A stretch of DNA of 64,000 bases from Marinactinospora thermotolerans DSM 45154 (GTDB lineage: Bacteria; Actinomycetota; Actinomycetes; Streptosporangiales; Streptosporangiaceae): NCBI RefSeq assembly GCF_900167435.1, contig NZ_FUWS01000006.1:356810-420809 (forward strand). Direction: 5' to 3'. Each line of letters opens with the position of its first letter. Positions within the stretch are counted from its first letter, which is position 1. Positions 9,375 through 18,886 of this stretch are shown here, one piece after another. A model generated the notes under the pieces. It searched no databases. It was not told the origin of the DNA and was given only the letters and a program-made list of their open reading frames with translations. Position numbers and translations under genes: made by a program.

Positions 9375-10454
9375 ATGGGTTCGGTACGCGTCGCCATCGT
9401 GGGCGTCGGCAACTGCGCGGCCTCGCTCGTCCAGGGCGTCCACTACTACCGGGACGCCGACCCCGAGTCCCGGGTCCCCGGCCTGATGCACGTCCGCTTC
9501 GGCCCCTACCACGTGCGGGACGTGGAGTTCGTCGCGGCGTTCGACGTCGACGCCAAGAAGGTCGGCCACGACCTCGCCGACGCGATCAACGCCAGCGAGA
9601 ACAACACCATCAAGATCTGCGACGTCCCGCCGACCGGCGTGACCGTCCAGCGCGGACCGACCTACGACGGGCTGGGACGCTACTACCGCGAGACGATCGA
9701 GGAGTCCACCGAGGACGCGGTGGACGTCGTCGCCACCCTGAAGGCGGCCAAGGCCGATGTCCTGGTGTCCTACCTCCCGGTGGGCTCGGAGGAGGCCGAC
9801 CGCTTCTACGCGCAGTGCGCGATCGACGCGGGGGTCGCGTTCGTCAACGCGCTTCCCGTGTTCATCGCCTCCGACCCCGAATGGGCCAAGAAGTTCACCG
9901 ACGCCGGCGTGCCGATCGTGGGCGACGACATCAAGTCACAGGTCGGCGCCACCATCACGCACCGGGTCCTGTCGAAGCTGTTCGAGGACCGGGGCGTCGT
10001 CGTGGACCGCACCTACCAGCTCAACTTCGGCGGCAACATGGACTTCAAGAACATGCTCGAACGCGAGCGCCTGGAGTCCAAGAAGATCTCTAAGACCCAG
10101 TCGGTCACCTCCCAGATCCCGCACGAGCTCAAGGCCGGCTCGGTGCACATCGGTCCCTCGGACCACGTGCCGTGGCTGGACGACCGCAAGTGGGCCTACG
10201 TCCGGCTGGAGGGCCGCGCGTTCGGCGACGTGCCGTTGAACCTGGAGTACAAGCTGGAGGTGTGGGACTCCCCCAACTCGGCCGGCATCATCATCGACGC
10301 CGTCCGCGCCGCCAAGATCGCCAAGGACCGCGGCATCGGCGGCCCGATCCTGTCGGCCTCCTCCTACTTCATGAAGTCGCCGCCGGTCCAGTACTCCGAC
10401 AGCGAGGCGCACGCGGCGGTGGAACGGTTCATCGCCGGCGAGACCGAGCGCTGA
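9375..10454 (+). CDS. ino1: Inositol-3-phosphate synthase
   Basis: 359 aa, the short actinobacterial type. The Rossmann start [18 protein letters not shown] binds NAD; later blocks include [35 protein letters not shown] and [12 protein letters not shown]. It converts glucose-6-phosphate to 1L-myo-inositol-1-phosphate, feeding phosphatidylinositol and mycothiol synthesis. ATG 9375 has AAGGAG upstream; the open frame to 9306 is not used. A strong terminator follows at 10468. Confidence 0.97.
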   Translation: MGSVRVAIVGVGNCAASLVQGVHYYRDADPESRVPGLMHVRFGPYHVRDVEFVAAFDVDAKKVGHDLADAINASENNTIKICDVPPTGVTVQRGPTYDGLGRYYRETIEESTEDAVDVVATLKAAKADVLVSYLPVGSEEADRFYAQCAIDAGVAFVNALPVFIASDPEWAKKFTDAGVPIVGDDIKSQVGATITHRVLSKLFEDRGVVVDRTYQLNFGGNMDFKNMLERERLESKKISKTQSVTSQIPHELKAGSVHIGPSDHVPWLDDRKWAYVRLEGRAFGDVPLNLEYKLEVWDSPNSAGIIIDAVRAAKIAKDRGIGGPILSASSYFMKSPPVQYSDSEAHAAVERFIAGETER

Positions 10455-10467
10455 GCCCGTCCTTGCC

Positions 10468-10510
10468 GCGCGGGGGCGGGACCACCTTCGGGTGGTTCCC
10501 GCCCCCGCGC
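10468..10510 (+). terminator. Terminator after ino1
   Basis: A 19-bp GC-rich stem with one bulged T and a TTCG tetraloop, 14 nt after the ino1 stop. No T-run follows, as is usual in actinomycetes. Confidence 0.8.
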
Positions 10511-10653
10511 CCGTCGCAGTCCCCGGCGGCCCTCCCGGGATGATCGGGACGCCGTGCCGTCCCCGTCCCGCGCGACACCGCGCGGAAGGTCGCGGCGCCG
10601 GCGCGGAAACCGCCCGGCACGCCACGCCCTCGGCCGAGCCGTAGCCTTGGGCC

Positions 10654-11946
10654 GTGTCCTTCCTCGGCGATCTGCGCGAAGTCCTCCGCGGCGGCCGGTT
10701 CCGCCGCCTCTTCGGCACCCGGCTGGTGTCACAGTTCTCCGACGGCGTCTACCAGGCCGGGCTGGCCGGATACGTGTTCTTCTCCCCCGAGCAGCACACC
10801 TCGGCCGCGGACGTGGCGGCGGCCTTCGCCGTGCTGCTGCTGCCCTTCTCGGTGGTGGGCCCCTTCGCCGGTGTCCTCATCGACCGCTGGCCCCGTCGCC
10901 AGATCCTGCTGGTGTCCGCCGTGGGCAAGGCCGCACTGGCCGTGGTGACCGCCGCGCTCGTGGCGACCGGTTCCGACGGGGTCGCGTTCCTCGCCGCAGC
11001 CCTGCTCCTGCTCAGCCTGAACAGGTTCTTCCTCGCCGCGCTGTCGGCCGCGCTGCCGCACGTGGTGGCGCGCGAGAGACTGGTCATGGCCAACGCGGTG
11101 ACGCCGACGTGCGGGACCTTCGCGAGCTTCCTGGGCGCCGGCGCCGGGGCCGGCCTGCGGCTGCTCGGCGGTGACGGCCTCCTGGGCACGGCGCTCATCC
11201 TGCTGGGGGCCGGGGTGGGCTTCGCGGCCTCCGCGCTGGTCTCGATCACCCTGGGACGCCGGGAGCTGGGTCCCGACCTGGACGCCCCCGCCCCGCGGAT
11301 GCGCTCTGTGCTGGGCGGCGTCGTGACGGGGCTCGCCGACGGCCTGCGCCACGTCGCCGAACGGCGCCCCGCCGGGTACGGGCTGCTGACGATCGCCGGC
11401 CACAGGTTCGTCTACGGCGTCTCGACGATCATGACGCTGCTGCTCTACAACAACACCTTCACCTCGGGCGGTGTGGCCGGGTTGGCCGGTTTCTCGGTGA
11501 CGCTCGCCGCGTCGGGGGCCGGCTTCTTCGTCGGCGCGGTGATCACCCCGTGGGCGACGGCGCGGATGCGCACGGGGACCTGGATCGCGCTCCTGCTCGC
11601 GGGAGGTTGCCTGTCCCTGCCGGTCTTCGGGCTGTCCTTCTCCGCGACGCTGTTCCCCTTCGCCGGATTCGCCCTGGGGGTGGTGTCGCAGGGGGTGAAG
11701 GTCTGTGTCGACACGTTGGTACAGAGCCATGTCGACGACGCCTACCGGGGACGGGTGTTCTCCGTCTACGACATGCTCTTCAACGCCGCGTTCGTCGCGG
11801 CGGCGGCCGTCGCGGCCCCCCTGATCCCCACGTCGGGGGTCTCCGTTCCGGTGCTGCTGGCGATGTCGGCGTGCTACGCGCTGATGTGCGCCGCCTGGTG
11901 GACCGGGACGCGCCGCCCGCGCCCCGCCTCACCGGCCCTCCCCTGA
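10654..11946 (+). CDS. MFS transporter
   Basis: 430 aa with about 12 membrane segments. The loop GVLIDRWPRRQILLV between helices 2 and 3 is the MFS GxxxDrxGRR signature, and the start RRLFGTRLVSQFSDGVYQAGLAGYVFF resembles the MFS_3/enterobactin exporter type. The substrate cannot be inferred. GTG start at 10654. It lies between the ino1 terminator and the convergent cca gene and seems monocistronic. Confidence 0.88.
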   Translation: MSFLGDLREVLRGGRFRRLFGTRLVSQFSDGVYQAGLAGYVFFSPEQHTSAADVAAAFAVLLLPFSVVGPFAGVLIDRWPRRQILLVSAVGKAALAVVTAALVATGSDGVAFLAAALLLLSLNRFFLAALSAALPHVVARERLVMANAVTPTCGTFASFLGAGAGAGLRLLGGDGLLGTALILLGAGVGFAASALVSITLGRRELGPDLDAPAPRMRSVLGGVVTGLADGLRHVAERRPAGYGLLTIAGHRFVYGVSTIMTLLLYNNTFTSGGVAGLAGFSVTLAASGAGFFVGAVITPWATARMRTGTWIALLLAGGCLSLPVFGLSFSATLFPFAGFALGVVSQGVKVCVDTLVQSHVDDAYRGRVFSVYDMLFNAAFVAAAAVAAPLIPTSGVSVPVLLAMSACYALMCAAWWTGTRRPRPASPALP

Positions 11947-12007
11947 GGACGCGCCGTGCCGGCCCGCGGCGCCGCGCCTCGACCCGCCGGCTCATCGACA
12001 TGACCCG

Positions 12008-12049
12008 ACGCCGACACGCCGCCTTGTCGACATACCGGCGTGTCGGCGT
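12008..12049. terminator. Bidirectional hairpin between convergent MFS and cca genes
   Basis: 14-bp arms 12008-12021 and 12036-12049 enclose a 14-nt loop that itself contains TGTCGACA. It is positioned to end transcription from both sides. The loop sequence recurs elsewhere in the window (see findings). Confidence 0.6.
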
Positions 12050-12094
12050 GTCGCGACGGCGTCCGCCCCTCACCACACGGCCGGGCGGACCACC

Positions 12095-13609
12095 TCAGAC
12101 GTTGTCGCGGCCCCACTCCCGCAGCCGCTGCGCGGCGTCCTCCTTGGCCATCGGCCCGTTCTCCAGGCGCAGCTCCAGCAGGAACTGCCACGCCCTGCCC
12201 ACCAGCGGCCCGGGGCCGATCCCGAGGATCTCCTGGATCTCGTTGCCGTCGAGGTCGGGACGGATCCGGTTGAGCTCCTCCTCCTCGGCGAGCCGGGCGA
12301 TACGCCGCTCGATGTCGTCGTAGGAACGGGCCAGCGCGGCGGCCTTGCGGCGGTTGCGCGTCGTGCAGTCGGCGCGGGTGAGCACGTGCAACCGCTCCAG
12401 CAGCGGCCCCGCGTCGCGCGCGTAGCGGCGTACCGCGGAGTCGGTCCACTCGCCCTTGCCATAGCCGTGGAAGCGCAGGTGCAGCGCGACGAGCTTGCCG
12501 ACGTCGGCGACCACGTCCTTGGGGAACCGCAGCGCGCCGAGGCGGTTCCTGGTCATCGACGCGCCCACCACCTCGTGGTGGTGGAAGGTCACCCGGCCGC
12601 CCTCTTCGAAGGCGCGCGTCTTCGGCTTGCCGATGTCGTGCAGCAGGGCCGCCAGCCGCAACACCAGGTCGGGCTCCATCCCCCGCTGGCGTTCCAGGTC
12701 GATCGCCTGGTCCAGGACCGTCAACGAGTGCTCGTAGACGTCCTTGTGCCGGTGGTGCTCGTCGATCTCCAGACGCAACCGGGGGATCTCGGGAAGGACG
12801 TGGTCGGCGATGCCGAGATCGACCATCAGCTCGATGCCCACCCGCGGGTCGGGGCTGAGCAGCAGTTTGACGAGCTCGTCGCGGATGCGCTCGGCCGAGA
12901 CGATCCGCAGCCGCTCGGCCATGTCGGAAGCGGCCCTCTTCACCTCGGGCGCGAGCCGGAAACCGAGCTGGGCGGCGAAGCGCACCGCGCGCATGATGCG
13001 CAGGGGATCGTCGCTGAAGGAGTCCTCCGGCCGTCCCGGGGTGCGCAGCATCCGAGCGGCCAGATCGGCCCGTCCACCGAACGGGTCGGCGAACTCCTGC
13101 TGCGGCAGCCGGACCGCCATGGCGTTGACGGTGAAGTCGCGCCGGACGAGGTCCTCCTCCAGCGAGCGCCCGTAGCTCACCTCGGGCTTGCGCGACTTCG
13201 GCTGGTAGGACTCGCTGCGATAGGTCGTGATCTCGAGCTGGTGACCGCCCTTGCGCAGCCCGACCGTGCCGAAGTCGATGCCGACGGTCCACACCGCGTC
13301 GGCCCACCCGTCGACGAGTTCGAGGACGCGCTGCGGAACGGCGTCGGTCGTCAAGTCCAGGTCGTGGACCGCGCGCCCCAACAGGGCATCACGCACGGGA
13401 CCGCCCACGATCGCCAGCTCGTGGCCTGCGGCGGCGAAACGCTCGCCCAGCTCCTCGACCACGGGGTCGATGGACTCCCGCAGCCCGGACAGCGCGGCGC
13501 GCTGCTCGTCCGTCGGTCCGCCGTCGGCGGCTCTGTCACGAGCGGAAACGGTGGAATCGTCGGCGAGGCGGGGAGACGGCTCATCCCCAGTCATTCCAGT
13601 GTTCGGCAC
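12095..13609 (-). CDS. cca: CCA tRNA nucleotidyltransferase with HD domain
   Basis: 504 aa. The nucleotidyltransferase head shows GGPVRDALLGRAVHDLDLTTDA with the two metal-binding [10 protein letters not shown], then RRDFTVNAMA and DPLRIMRAVRFAAQLGF (RNA-binding region). A C-terminal HD domain follows (LAALLHDIGKPKTR). It adds or repairs the 3'-CCA of tRNAs. The start is uncertain among ATG 13609 and ATG 13594; neither has a strong ribosome site. It is divergent from the DUF6049-murJ region, the usual actinobacterial arrangement, though the Nudix gene often found here is absent. Confidence 0.95.
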   Translation of the reverse strand: MPNTGMTGDEPSPRLADDSTVSARDRAADGGPTDEQRAALSGLRESIDPVVEELGERFAAAGHELAIVGGPVRDALLGRAVHDLDLTTDAVPQRVLELVDGWADAVWTVGIDFGTVGLRKGGHQLEITTYRSESYQPKSRKPEVSYGRSLEEDLVRRDFTVNAMAVRLPQQEFADPFGGRADLAARMLRTPGRPEDSFSDDPLRIMRAVRFAAQLGFRLAPEVKRAASDMAERLRIVSAERIRDELVKLLLSPDPRVGIELMVDLGIADHVLPEIPRLRLEIDEHHRHKDVYEHSLTVLDQAIDLERQRGMEPDLVLRLAALLHDIGKPKTRAFEEGGRVTFHHHEVVGASMTRNRLGALRFPKDVVADVGKLVALHLRFHGYGKGEWTDSAVRRYARDAGPLLERLHVLTRADCTTRNRRKAAALARSYDDIERRIARLAEEEELNRIRPDLDGNEIQEILGIGPGPLVGRAWQFLLELRLENGPMAKEDAAQRLREWGRDNV

Positions 13610-14084
13610 AGGGACAGAGGTTAGGTGGCCTTTCCCTGAGGTGCGAATCGAATCCCGTTATGAGCTTCGGCATAGCACCTGGACAACGACGCGAAAAGGA
13701 GGCGGGACCCCGGTCCGGGCGCGAAGGAAAGGGCGGCTTCCCTCGGTTATGCCGCGCGAACCCTTCGGAAGTCGGTCCCCGAGACGGTATCGTCGAAGCA
13801 GGCCGGCGCGATCGGCCGGCGGTGTGGCGCGGCGTTCCCGTGCCGGTGACCCCTCCAGGTCGGCCACCGACCGCCCCACTGCGCGACCGCGACGCGCGGC
13901 CCAGCCCATTCACCCAGAGATGTCCAGCCGAAGACCGGTCCCATGGCCCGGTCCCCGTCATCCGGCGGTTCCACCACGACGCTCCCGCGCCTTTGAGCCG
14001 CAGCCGTTGCTTCCGGAAGTGGGGCCCGCGTCTCGGTGACCACACCGGCTGGCCATTGTCGACCGACCCGGGGATTCCAGAGGC
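13610..14084. other. 475-nt divergent intergenic region, no gene seen
   Basis: It separates cca from the DUF6049 gene. Several open frames cross it on both strands but none has a convincing start, codon pattern or protein motif. It should contain the two divergent promoters; no clear consensus was found. Confidence 0.45.
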
Positions 14085-16490
14085 GTGCGTCGAATCGTTC
14101 ATCTAGGCGCGGTCATGGCGACGGCCGTGGCACTGGTGCCGACCGCGTTCCACCCTGTCCAAGAGGCATCCGCCGCCGTGGCCAGCACCGTGTCCCCGGC
14201 TTCCGGCGACTCCGCCGCCACCGCTCCGCTGATCGTCGAGGAGATCACGCCACGGGCGGTCGGGAAGAAGAGCACCGTCACCGTCACCGGGAAGGTGACG
14301 AACACCACCGGCGAGACGTTGGAGGGCGTCACCGTACGCCTGCGCTACTCCTCCTACCCCTTGACCGGCCGCGACCAGTTGGAGTCCCACTCCGCGGGCG
14401 AGTCCACCGATCCGCAGGCGTTCGGCCCCTCCCTCACCGTCAAGGGGCCGCTCGCGCCGGGCGAGTCCGCCCCCTACGAGCTCAAGGTGAAGACCTCCGA
14501 GCTCGGCCTGGGCGGGTTCGGCGTCTACCCCCTCGCGGTCGAGTCCACCGACGCCGCGGGTGAGCGCCTGGGCGTCCAGCGCACGTTCCTGCCCTATGAC
14601 GACGGCAGCGACGTCGAACCCGTCGAGGTCGCCTGGGTCTGGCCGCTGCTGGACCGGCCACAGCGCGCCGATGACGACACCTACCTCGACGACACGCTGG
14701 ACGCCTCCCTCTCCGCCGACGGCCGGCTCGGCCGGCTCCTGTCCATCGGCGGCCAGGCCGGGGGGTTCGACGAGTCCGTCGAGGAGCCTCCGGCCGACGG
14801 CACCGCCGACGCCGACGAGGACACCGCGGCCGCGGAGAAGGCCGGTGGCACGCCGGCCAAGGACGACGCGGCCGAGGCCCCCCGCGCCGCCGATTCCCGC
14901 GAGGCCACCACCGACGTCCCGCTGACCTGGGCGGTGGACCCGGGCCTGTTGGACGACATCTCCCGGATCGCCGAATCGGGCTACCAGGTGCTGGAGGACG
15001 GCGAGTCCGACACCCCGCGCGTCGCCCCCCGTGAGGCCAGCGAGAACGCGGCCACCTGGCTGGAGCAGGCGCGCGTCCTCATCGGCGAGGACCCCCTGCT
15101 CGCCACCCCCTACGCCAACCCCGACCTCGCCGCGCTCCTGGGATCGGGACTCGAGAACGACGCGGAGTCCTCGGTCACCCTGGGCCGGCTCACCCTGCAA
15201 CAGGTCCTCGGCCGCTCCGCCGACCACGAGCTCGCCTGGCCGGCCGGCGGCGCCATGGACGACGCGACACGCGACTTCCTCGCCGACCGCGGCGCCGAAC
15301 GCTTCCTCCTCGACGACAGCGCCCTGCCCGCCTCCGAGTGGATCGCCCACACACCGACGGCGGCCACCTCCCTGCCCTTGGGGAACGGGGAGGCGGGCAC
15401 CGCGCTGGCCATCGACGGCCGCATCAGCGAGGAGATCTCCGCCGACACCTGGGAGCCCGGCCAGGCGGCCCTCGCCCAGCAGCGCTTCGCCGCCGAGACC
15501 GCGATGATCGCCGCGGAACAGCCCGGTGGGGAACGGCGGGCGGTCGTCGTCGCCCCCGAACATGACTGGGACCCCAACCCCGTCTTCGCGCAGGGGCTCC
15601 TGGAGGCCACCGAGGACCTGCCCTGGCTCGAACCGGTCGCCCTGGACGAGATCCAGGCCGATCCCGGCGCCGTCTCCGAGCGGGAGGGCCCCGTCTACTC
15701 CGACAGCGCCGCACAAGCCGAGCTGGACGGAGACCACCTCGACCGGATCAAGGACATCCGGGGCGAGGTCCGGCTGTTCAACAGTGTCCTGACCAACGAC
15801 GGTGACCCGTTCCGGCCCGCCATCCTGCGCCTGGAATCGGCGGCCTGGCGCGACGAGGACGAAGCCGCGACGCGGGCCCTCGACCGTCTCGCCACCTCGG
15901 TCGACGAGACCATCGGCAAGGTCAGGGTCATGCCGGGCGAACCCGTGACGCTGGCCAGCAAGAGCGGGACGATCGGCATCCTGGTCGCCAACGACCTCGA
16001 AGAGCACAGCGTGACCGTGCACCTGTCGATCTTCTCCGAGAACTCCGAGCGCCTGTCCATCGGCAACTACACCACGTCCATGGAGATCGGCCCCGGCGGT
16101 AAGACCACCGTCTACGTGCCCATCTCCGCCCGGATCAACGGGCGCACCGTCTTGCACATGAGCCTTCAAAACGCCGACGGGGAGCCCATCAGCGCGCACG
16201 AGACCACCACACCGGTCAACGTCACCGGTCTGGGCACCACCGCACTCCTCATCAGCGGCGCGGGCGCCATGGTGCTGATCGTCGCGCTGGCCCCGCGGGC
16301 CCTGCGCAAATGGGCCCGCAAGCGCCACGAGGCCATGAGCGGCGAGGGCGAACAGGACGGCGCGCCCGCCCCCGGAGCGGCGGCCGGCGCCACCGAGGCG
16401 ATGCACCACAATGTCAGTGCGCCGTCCGGCCAACGGCCGGACGCGACCTCTGGCGACGAGCGTGGTGACGGCGTCGCCGGACGGACCTGA
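14085..16490 (+). CDS. Secreted/membrane-anchored DUF6049 protein
   Basis: 801 aa. A signal peptide (about residues 1-30, ending ASAAVAST) leads a large extracytoplasmic region with an immunoglobulin-like domain (TVTVTGKVTNTTGETLEGVTV). An acidic Ala/Glu linker (about 235-280), a central domain of unknown function and a C-terminal membrane helix (about 718-740) with a basic cytoplasmic tail follow. This is the DUF6049 family that sits before murJ in actinomycetes. It overlaps the open frame of murJ but not its likely start. The context suggests cell-envelope assembly; the molecular function is unknown. GTG 14085 has poor ribosome-site spacing, so the start is uncertain. Confidence 0.85.
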   Translation: MRRIVHLGAVMATAVALVPTAFHPVQEASAAVASTVSPASGDSAATAPLIVEEITPRAVGKKSTVTVTGKVTNTTGETLEGVTVRLRYSSYPLTGRDQLESHSAGESTDPQAFGPSLTVKGPLAPGESAPYELKVKTSELGLGGFGVYPLAVESTDAAGERLGVQRTFLPYDDGSDVEPVEVAWVWPLLDRPQRADDDTYLDDTLDASLSADGRLGRLLSIGGQAGGFDESVEEPPADGTADADEDTAAAEKAGGTPAKDDAAEAPRAADSREATTDVPLTWAVDPGLLDDISRIAESGYQVLEDGESDTPRVAPREASENAATWLEQARVLIGEDPLLATPYANPDLAALLGSGLENDAESSVTLGRLTLQQVLGRSADHELAWPAGGAMDDATRDFLADRGAERFLLDDSALPASEWIAHTPTAATSLPLGNGEAGTALAIDGRISEEISADTWEPGQAALAQQRFAAETAMIAAEQPGGERRAVVVAPEHDWDPNPVFAQGLLEATEDLPWLEPVALDEIQADPGAVSEREGPVYSDSAAQAELDGDHLDRIKDIRGEVRLFNSVLTNDGDPFRPAILRLESAAWRDEDEAATRALDRLATSVDETIGKVRVMPGEPVTLASKSGTIGILVANDLEEHSVTVHLSIFSENSERLSIGNYTTSMEIGPGGKTTVYVPISARINGRTVLHMSLQNADGEPISAHETTTPVNVTGLGTTALLISGAGAMVLIVALAPRALRKWARKRHEAMSGEGEQDGAPAPGAAAGATEAMHHNVSAPSGQRPDATSGDERGDGVAGRT

Positions 16491-16683
16491 CCGCAACGGC
16501 GACGACCCGTCGCCCTCAGCCAAGGCGACCGCCCCGCACACGGATCGGTCGCACCCCAGATCGCGCGCGCCGTTCCTCGGTGCGCGCCCGAAACGCGGAC
16601 CGAGCATGACCCCACCACCCGGCGTAGGCGGCGAACGCCCCACCAGACGTCCCCGCGGACGCCACCGAATCCGAAAGGAGCCG

Positions 16684-18426
16684 ATGCCGGTGGCGACCGG
16701 AACCACGAACGGCAGCACCGAGCCCGGGCCCGACCCGCTCCCAAGCCCGCAGGCGGGCCCGTCCCCCGAGGGAGGCCCCGAGCCCGCGCCCTCGTCCCGC
16801 TCCGGAAGGATGATGCGCTCCAGCGCGGTCATGGCCGTCGGCACGTTGGTGTCGCGGGTGACCGGCTTCGTCCGCACGATCGTGCTCGCCGCGGCCCTGG
16901 GCACCCATCTCCTCGGTGACGCCTACAACGCCGCCAACACCATCCCGTTCGTCATCAACGACCTGCTCATCGGCGGCCTGATGGCGAGCGTCATCGTGCC
17001 GTTGCTGGTCAAGCGCCGCAAGCGGGACGCCGACGGCGGCAAGGCCACCGAGGACCGGCTGTTCACCGGCGCGCTCGTCCTGCTGGTGGTGATGACCACG
17101 GTGGCGATCCTCGTCGCCGAGTGGCTCGTCCGCGCCTACGCCAGCGGTTTCGAGCCGCGCCAGGCCGAGGTGTCGGTGATCCTCGCCCGCTACCTGCTCG
17201 TGCAGATCCTCTTCGTCGGCATGAGCGGCCTCATCAGCGCCATGCTCAACACCCGGGACAAGTTCGGCGCCCCGGTGTGGGCCCCGGTGCTCAACAACCT
17301 GGTGATCATCGCGGTCGGCGCCACCTTCCTGATGGTGTCCGGCCCCGGCCGCACGCCCGATACGGTCACCGACTCCGAGTTGCTGCTGCTCGGCGCGGGC
17401 ACGGCGTGCGGCATGGTGCTGCAGACCATCGTCCTGGTGGGATCGCTGTGGCGGTCGGGCTACCGGTGGCGGCCCCGGCTGGACCTGCGCGGCTCGGGCC
17501 TGGGCGAGGCGGTGCGCACCGCCGGCTGGATGATGGTCTACACCTGCATGACCCAGGTGAACTTCCTCATCACCACCAACATCGCGTCGCGCGCGGGCGT
17601 GGCGAGCGTCGAGAGCGGCGCCGAGGTCGGTGCCGGGATCACCGCCTACAACTACGCCTACCAGCTCTTCCAGCTCCCCTACGCGATCATCGCGGTCTCG
17701 CTGATCACGGTGCTGCTGCCGCAGATGAGCGACTTCGCCGCGGACCGGAGGTGGGACGAGGTACGGGGCGGGTTCTCGCGGACGCTGCGCGTCTCGGCGC
17801 TGGTGCTGGTGCCGCTCTCCCTGGCGATCGCCCTGTATGCGGTGCAGGTGTCGGTACTGGTGTTCGCCCGCGGTAACACCTCCACCGCCGACGCCGCGAA
17901 CATCGGTACCGTCCTGGCCGTCATGTCGCTGGGTCTGGTGCCGTTCACGATCTTCCAGCTCATGCTGCGCGTCTTCTACGCCCTCAGCGACACCCGGACC
18001 CCGGCCCTGCTCGGCCTGGGCAACGTGGTGGTGCACGGCGTGCTGGCCGTCACCGCCTACCTGGTGCTGCCACCGAGCCAGGTGGTCGTCGGGGTCGCGG
18101 GCGGTTTCATGGTCTCCTACCTCACCGGCCTGCTCATCGGCGGCGCGGTGCTCAGCCGCAGGTTGGGCGGACTGGACGGGCGGCGCATCCTCGGCTCGCT
18201 GCTGCGGCTGTACCTGGCCTCGGTGCCCTGCGTGGCCGCTGGAGCCGGCGTCCTGTGGTTCTTCACCGACCGCTTCGGGGAGGGGCTGGTCACCAACATC
18301 GGCGCGCCGGTCGTCGGGTGCCTGGTCGGCGGCCTCCTCTTCCTCGCCTTCGCCAAGCTGCTGCGGATCCGGGAGCTCGACTCGGTCGTCGAGCTCGTGC
18401 GCTCCAAGGTGGGGCGGCGCGGCTGA
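16684..18426 (+). CDS. murJ: Lipid II flippase MurJ (MviN)
   Basis: 580 aa from ATG 16684 (AAAGGAG ends 3 nt before it; GTG 16690 has better spacing). After a disordered Pro/Gly-rich head there are about 14 membrane helices of the MOP superfamily: SSAVMAVGTLVSRVTGFVR, LGTHLLGDAYNAANTIPF and the mid-protein YNYAYQLFQLPYAIIAVSL. It moves lipid-linked peptidoglycan precursor across the membrane. Unlike M. tuberculosis MviN it has no fused kinase-like domain; that module is the separate next gene. Confidence 0.95.
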   Translation: MPVATGTTNGSTEPGPDPLPSPQAGPSPEGGPEPAPSSRSGRMMRSSAVMAVGTLVSRVTGFVRTIVLAAALGTHLLGDAYNAANTIPFVINDLLIGGLMASVIVPLLVKRRKRDADGGKATEDRLFTGALVLLVVMTTVAILVAEWLVRAYASGFEPRQAEVSVILARYLLVQILFVGMSGLISAMLNTRDKFGAPVWAPVLNNLVIIAVGATFLMVSGPGRTPDTVTDSELLLLGAGTACGMVLQTIVLVGSLWRSGYRWRPRLDLRGSGLGEAVRTAGWMMVYTCMTQVNFLITTNIASRAGVASVESGAEVGAGITAYNYAYQLFQLPYAIIAVSLITVLLPQMSDFAADRRWDEVRGGFSRTLRVSALVLVPLSLAIALYAVQVSVLVFARGNTSTADAANIGTVLAVMSLGLVPFTIFQLMLRVFYALSDTRTPALLGLGNVVVHGVLAVTAYLVLPPSQVVVGVAGGFMVSYLTGLLIGGAVLSRRLGGLDGRRILGSLLRLYLASVPCVAAGAGVLWFFTDRFGEGLVTNIGAPVVGCLVGGLLFLAFAKLLRIRELDSVVELVRSKVGRRG

Positions 18427-18448
18427 CCACTGCGGCCGCGGACCGCGA

Positions 18449-18493
18449 GGGGGCGGCGGCGCGACTCACGTCCGTGGGCGCGCCGCCGCCCCC
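18449..18493 (+). terminator. Terminator after murJ
   Basis: A perfect 15-bp GC stem (18449-18463 with 18479-18493), 23 nt after the murJ stop, separating it from the pseudokinase-sigM unit. Confidence 0.8.
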
Positions 18494-18626
18494 TTGTCAT
18501 GACCGTGACGGCGGTCTCGGCTCGGCTCTTTTCCCCGGTGTTCTCAACCCGAAACCCGCTCCGGTGACAGAAGTCACAACTTTTCCGGTAGGGTGCCCGA
18601 GCGGCCCGCTACGGCGCTGATCACCG

Positions 18627-18652
18627 GGAACGCGTCACGATGGGTGAGCGAC
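18627..18652 (+). promoter_or_regulatory. Candidate ECF-sigma promoter of the pseudokinase-sigM operon
   Basis: GGAAC at 18627-18631 and CGAC at 18649-18652 are separated by 17 nt, close to the GGAAC/CGTC pattern of SigM-type ECF promoters but with an imperfect -10. An alternative housekeeping-like pair is GTGACA 18564 and TAGGGT 18589 (19-nt spacer). Confidence 0.3.
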
Positions 18653-18793
18653 GCCGGAAGGACCGTGTTCACGGAGTCGAGACCGCCTGTCCTCCGAGAA
18701 GGGCGCTCAAGCGTCCTAGCATGGAACGGCATATCCCTGCCGCAACGCCCCCGTTTCTCCGAGCTGCCCGAAGGGAGGTTGGGGACAGCCGAC

Positions 18794-18886
18794 ATGGCCC
18801 CACACATCGAGGTCCCTCAGATCCCGGTGGCCCACGCCGCCGTGGCCCCCGATGTCCGGCCGTCGCGCCCGTCACTCCCGGCATGA
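18794..18886 (+). CDS. Possible 30-residue leader peptide coupled to the pseudokinase gene
   Basis: An ATG at 18794 opens a 30-codon frame whose TGA overlaps the ATG of the next gene (ATGA at 18883-18886). GGGGA lies 8 nt and GGGAGG 14 nt upstream, whereas the pseudokinase start has no ribosome site of its own. This suggests translational coupling. No family is recognised; it could be chance. Confidence 0.35.
   Translation: MAPHIEVPQIPVAHAAVAPDVRPSRPSLPA

Noticed and set aside
13660..14106. Open frames in the cca-DUF6049 gap as a missing Nudix gene
   Set aside because: None contains a Nudix box or plausible start.
14103..16904. 933-residue open frame on the minus strand
   Set aside because: Antisense to the DUF6049 and murJ starts; produced by high GC at third positions.
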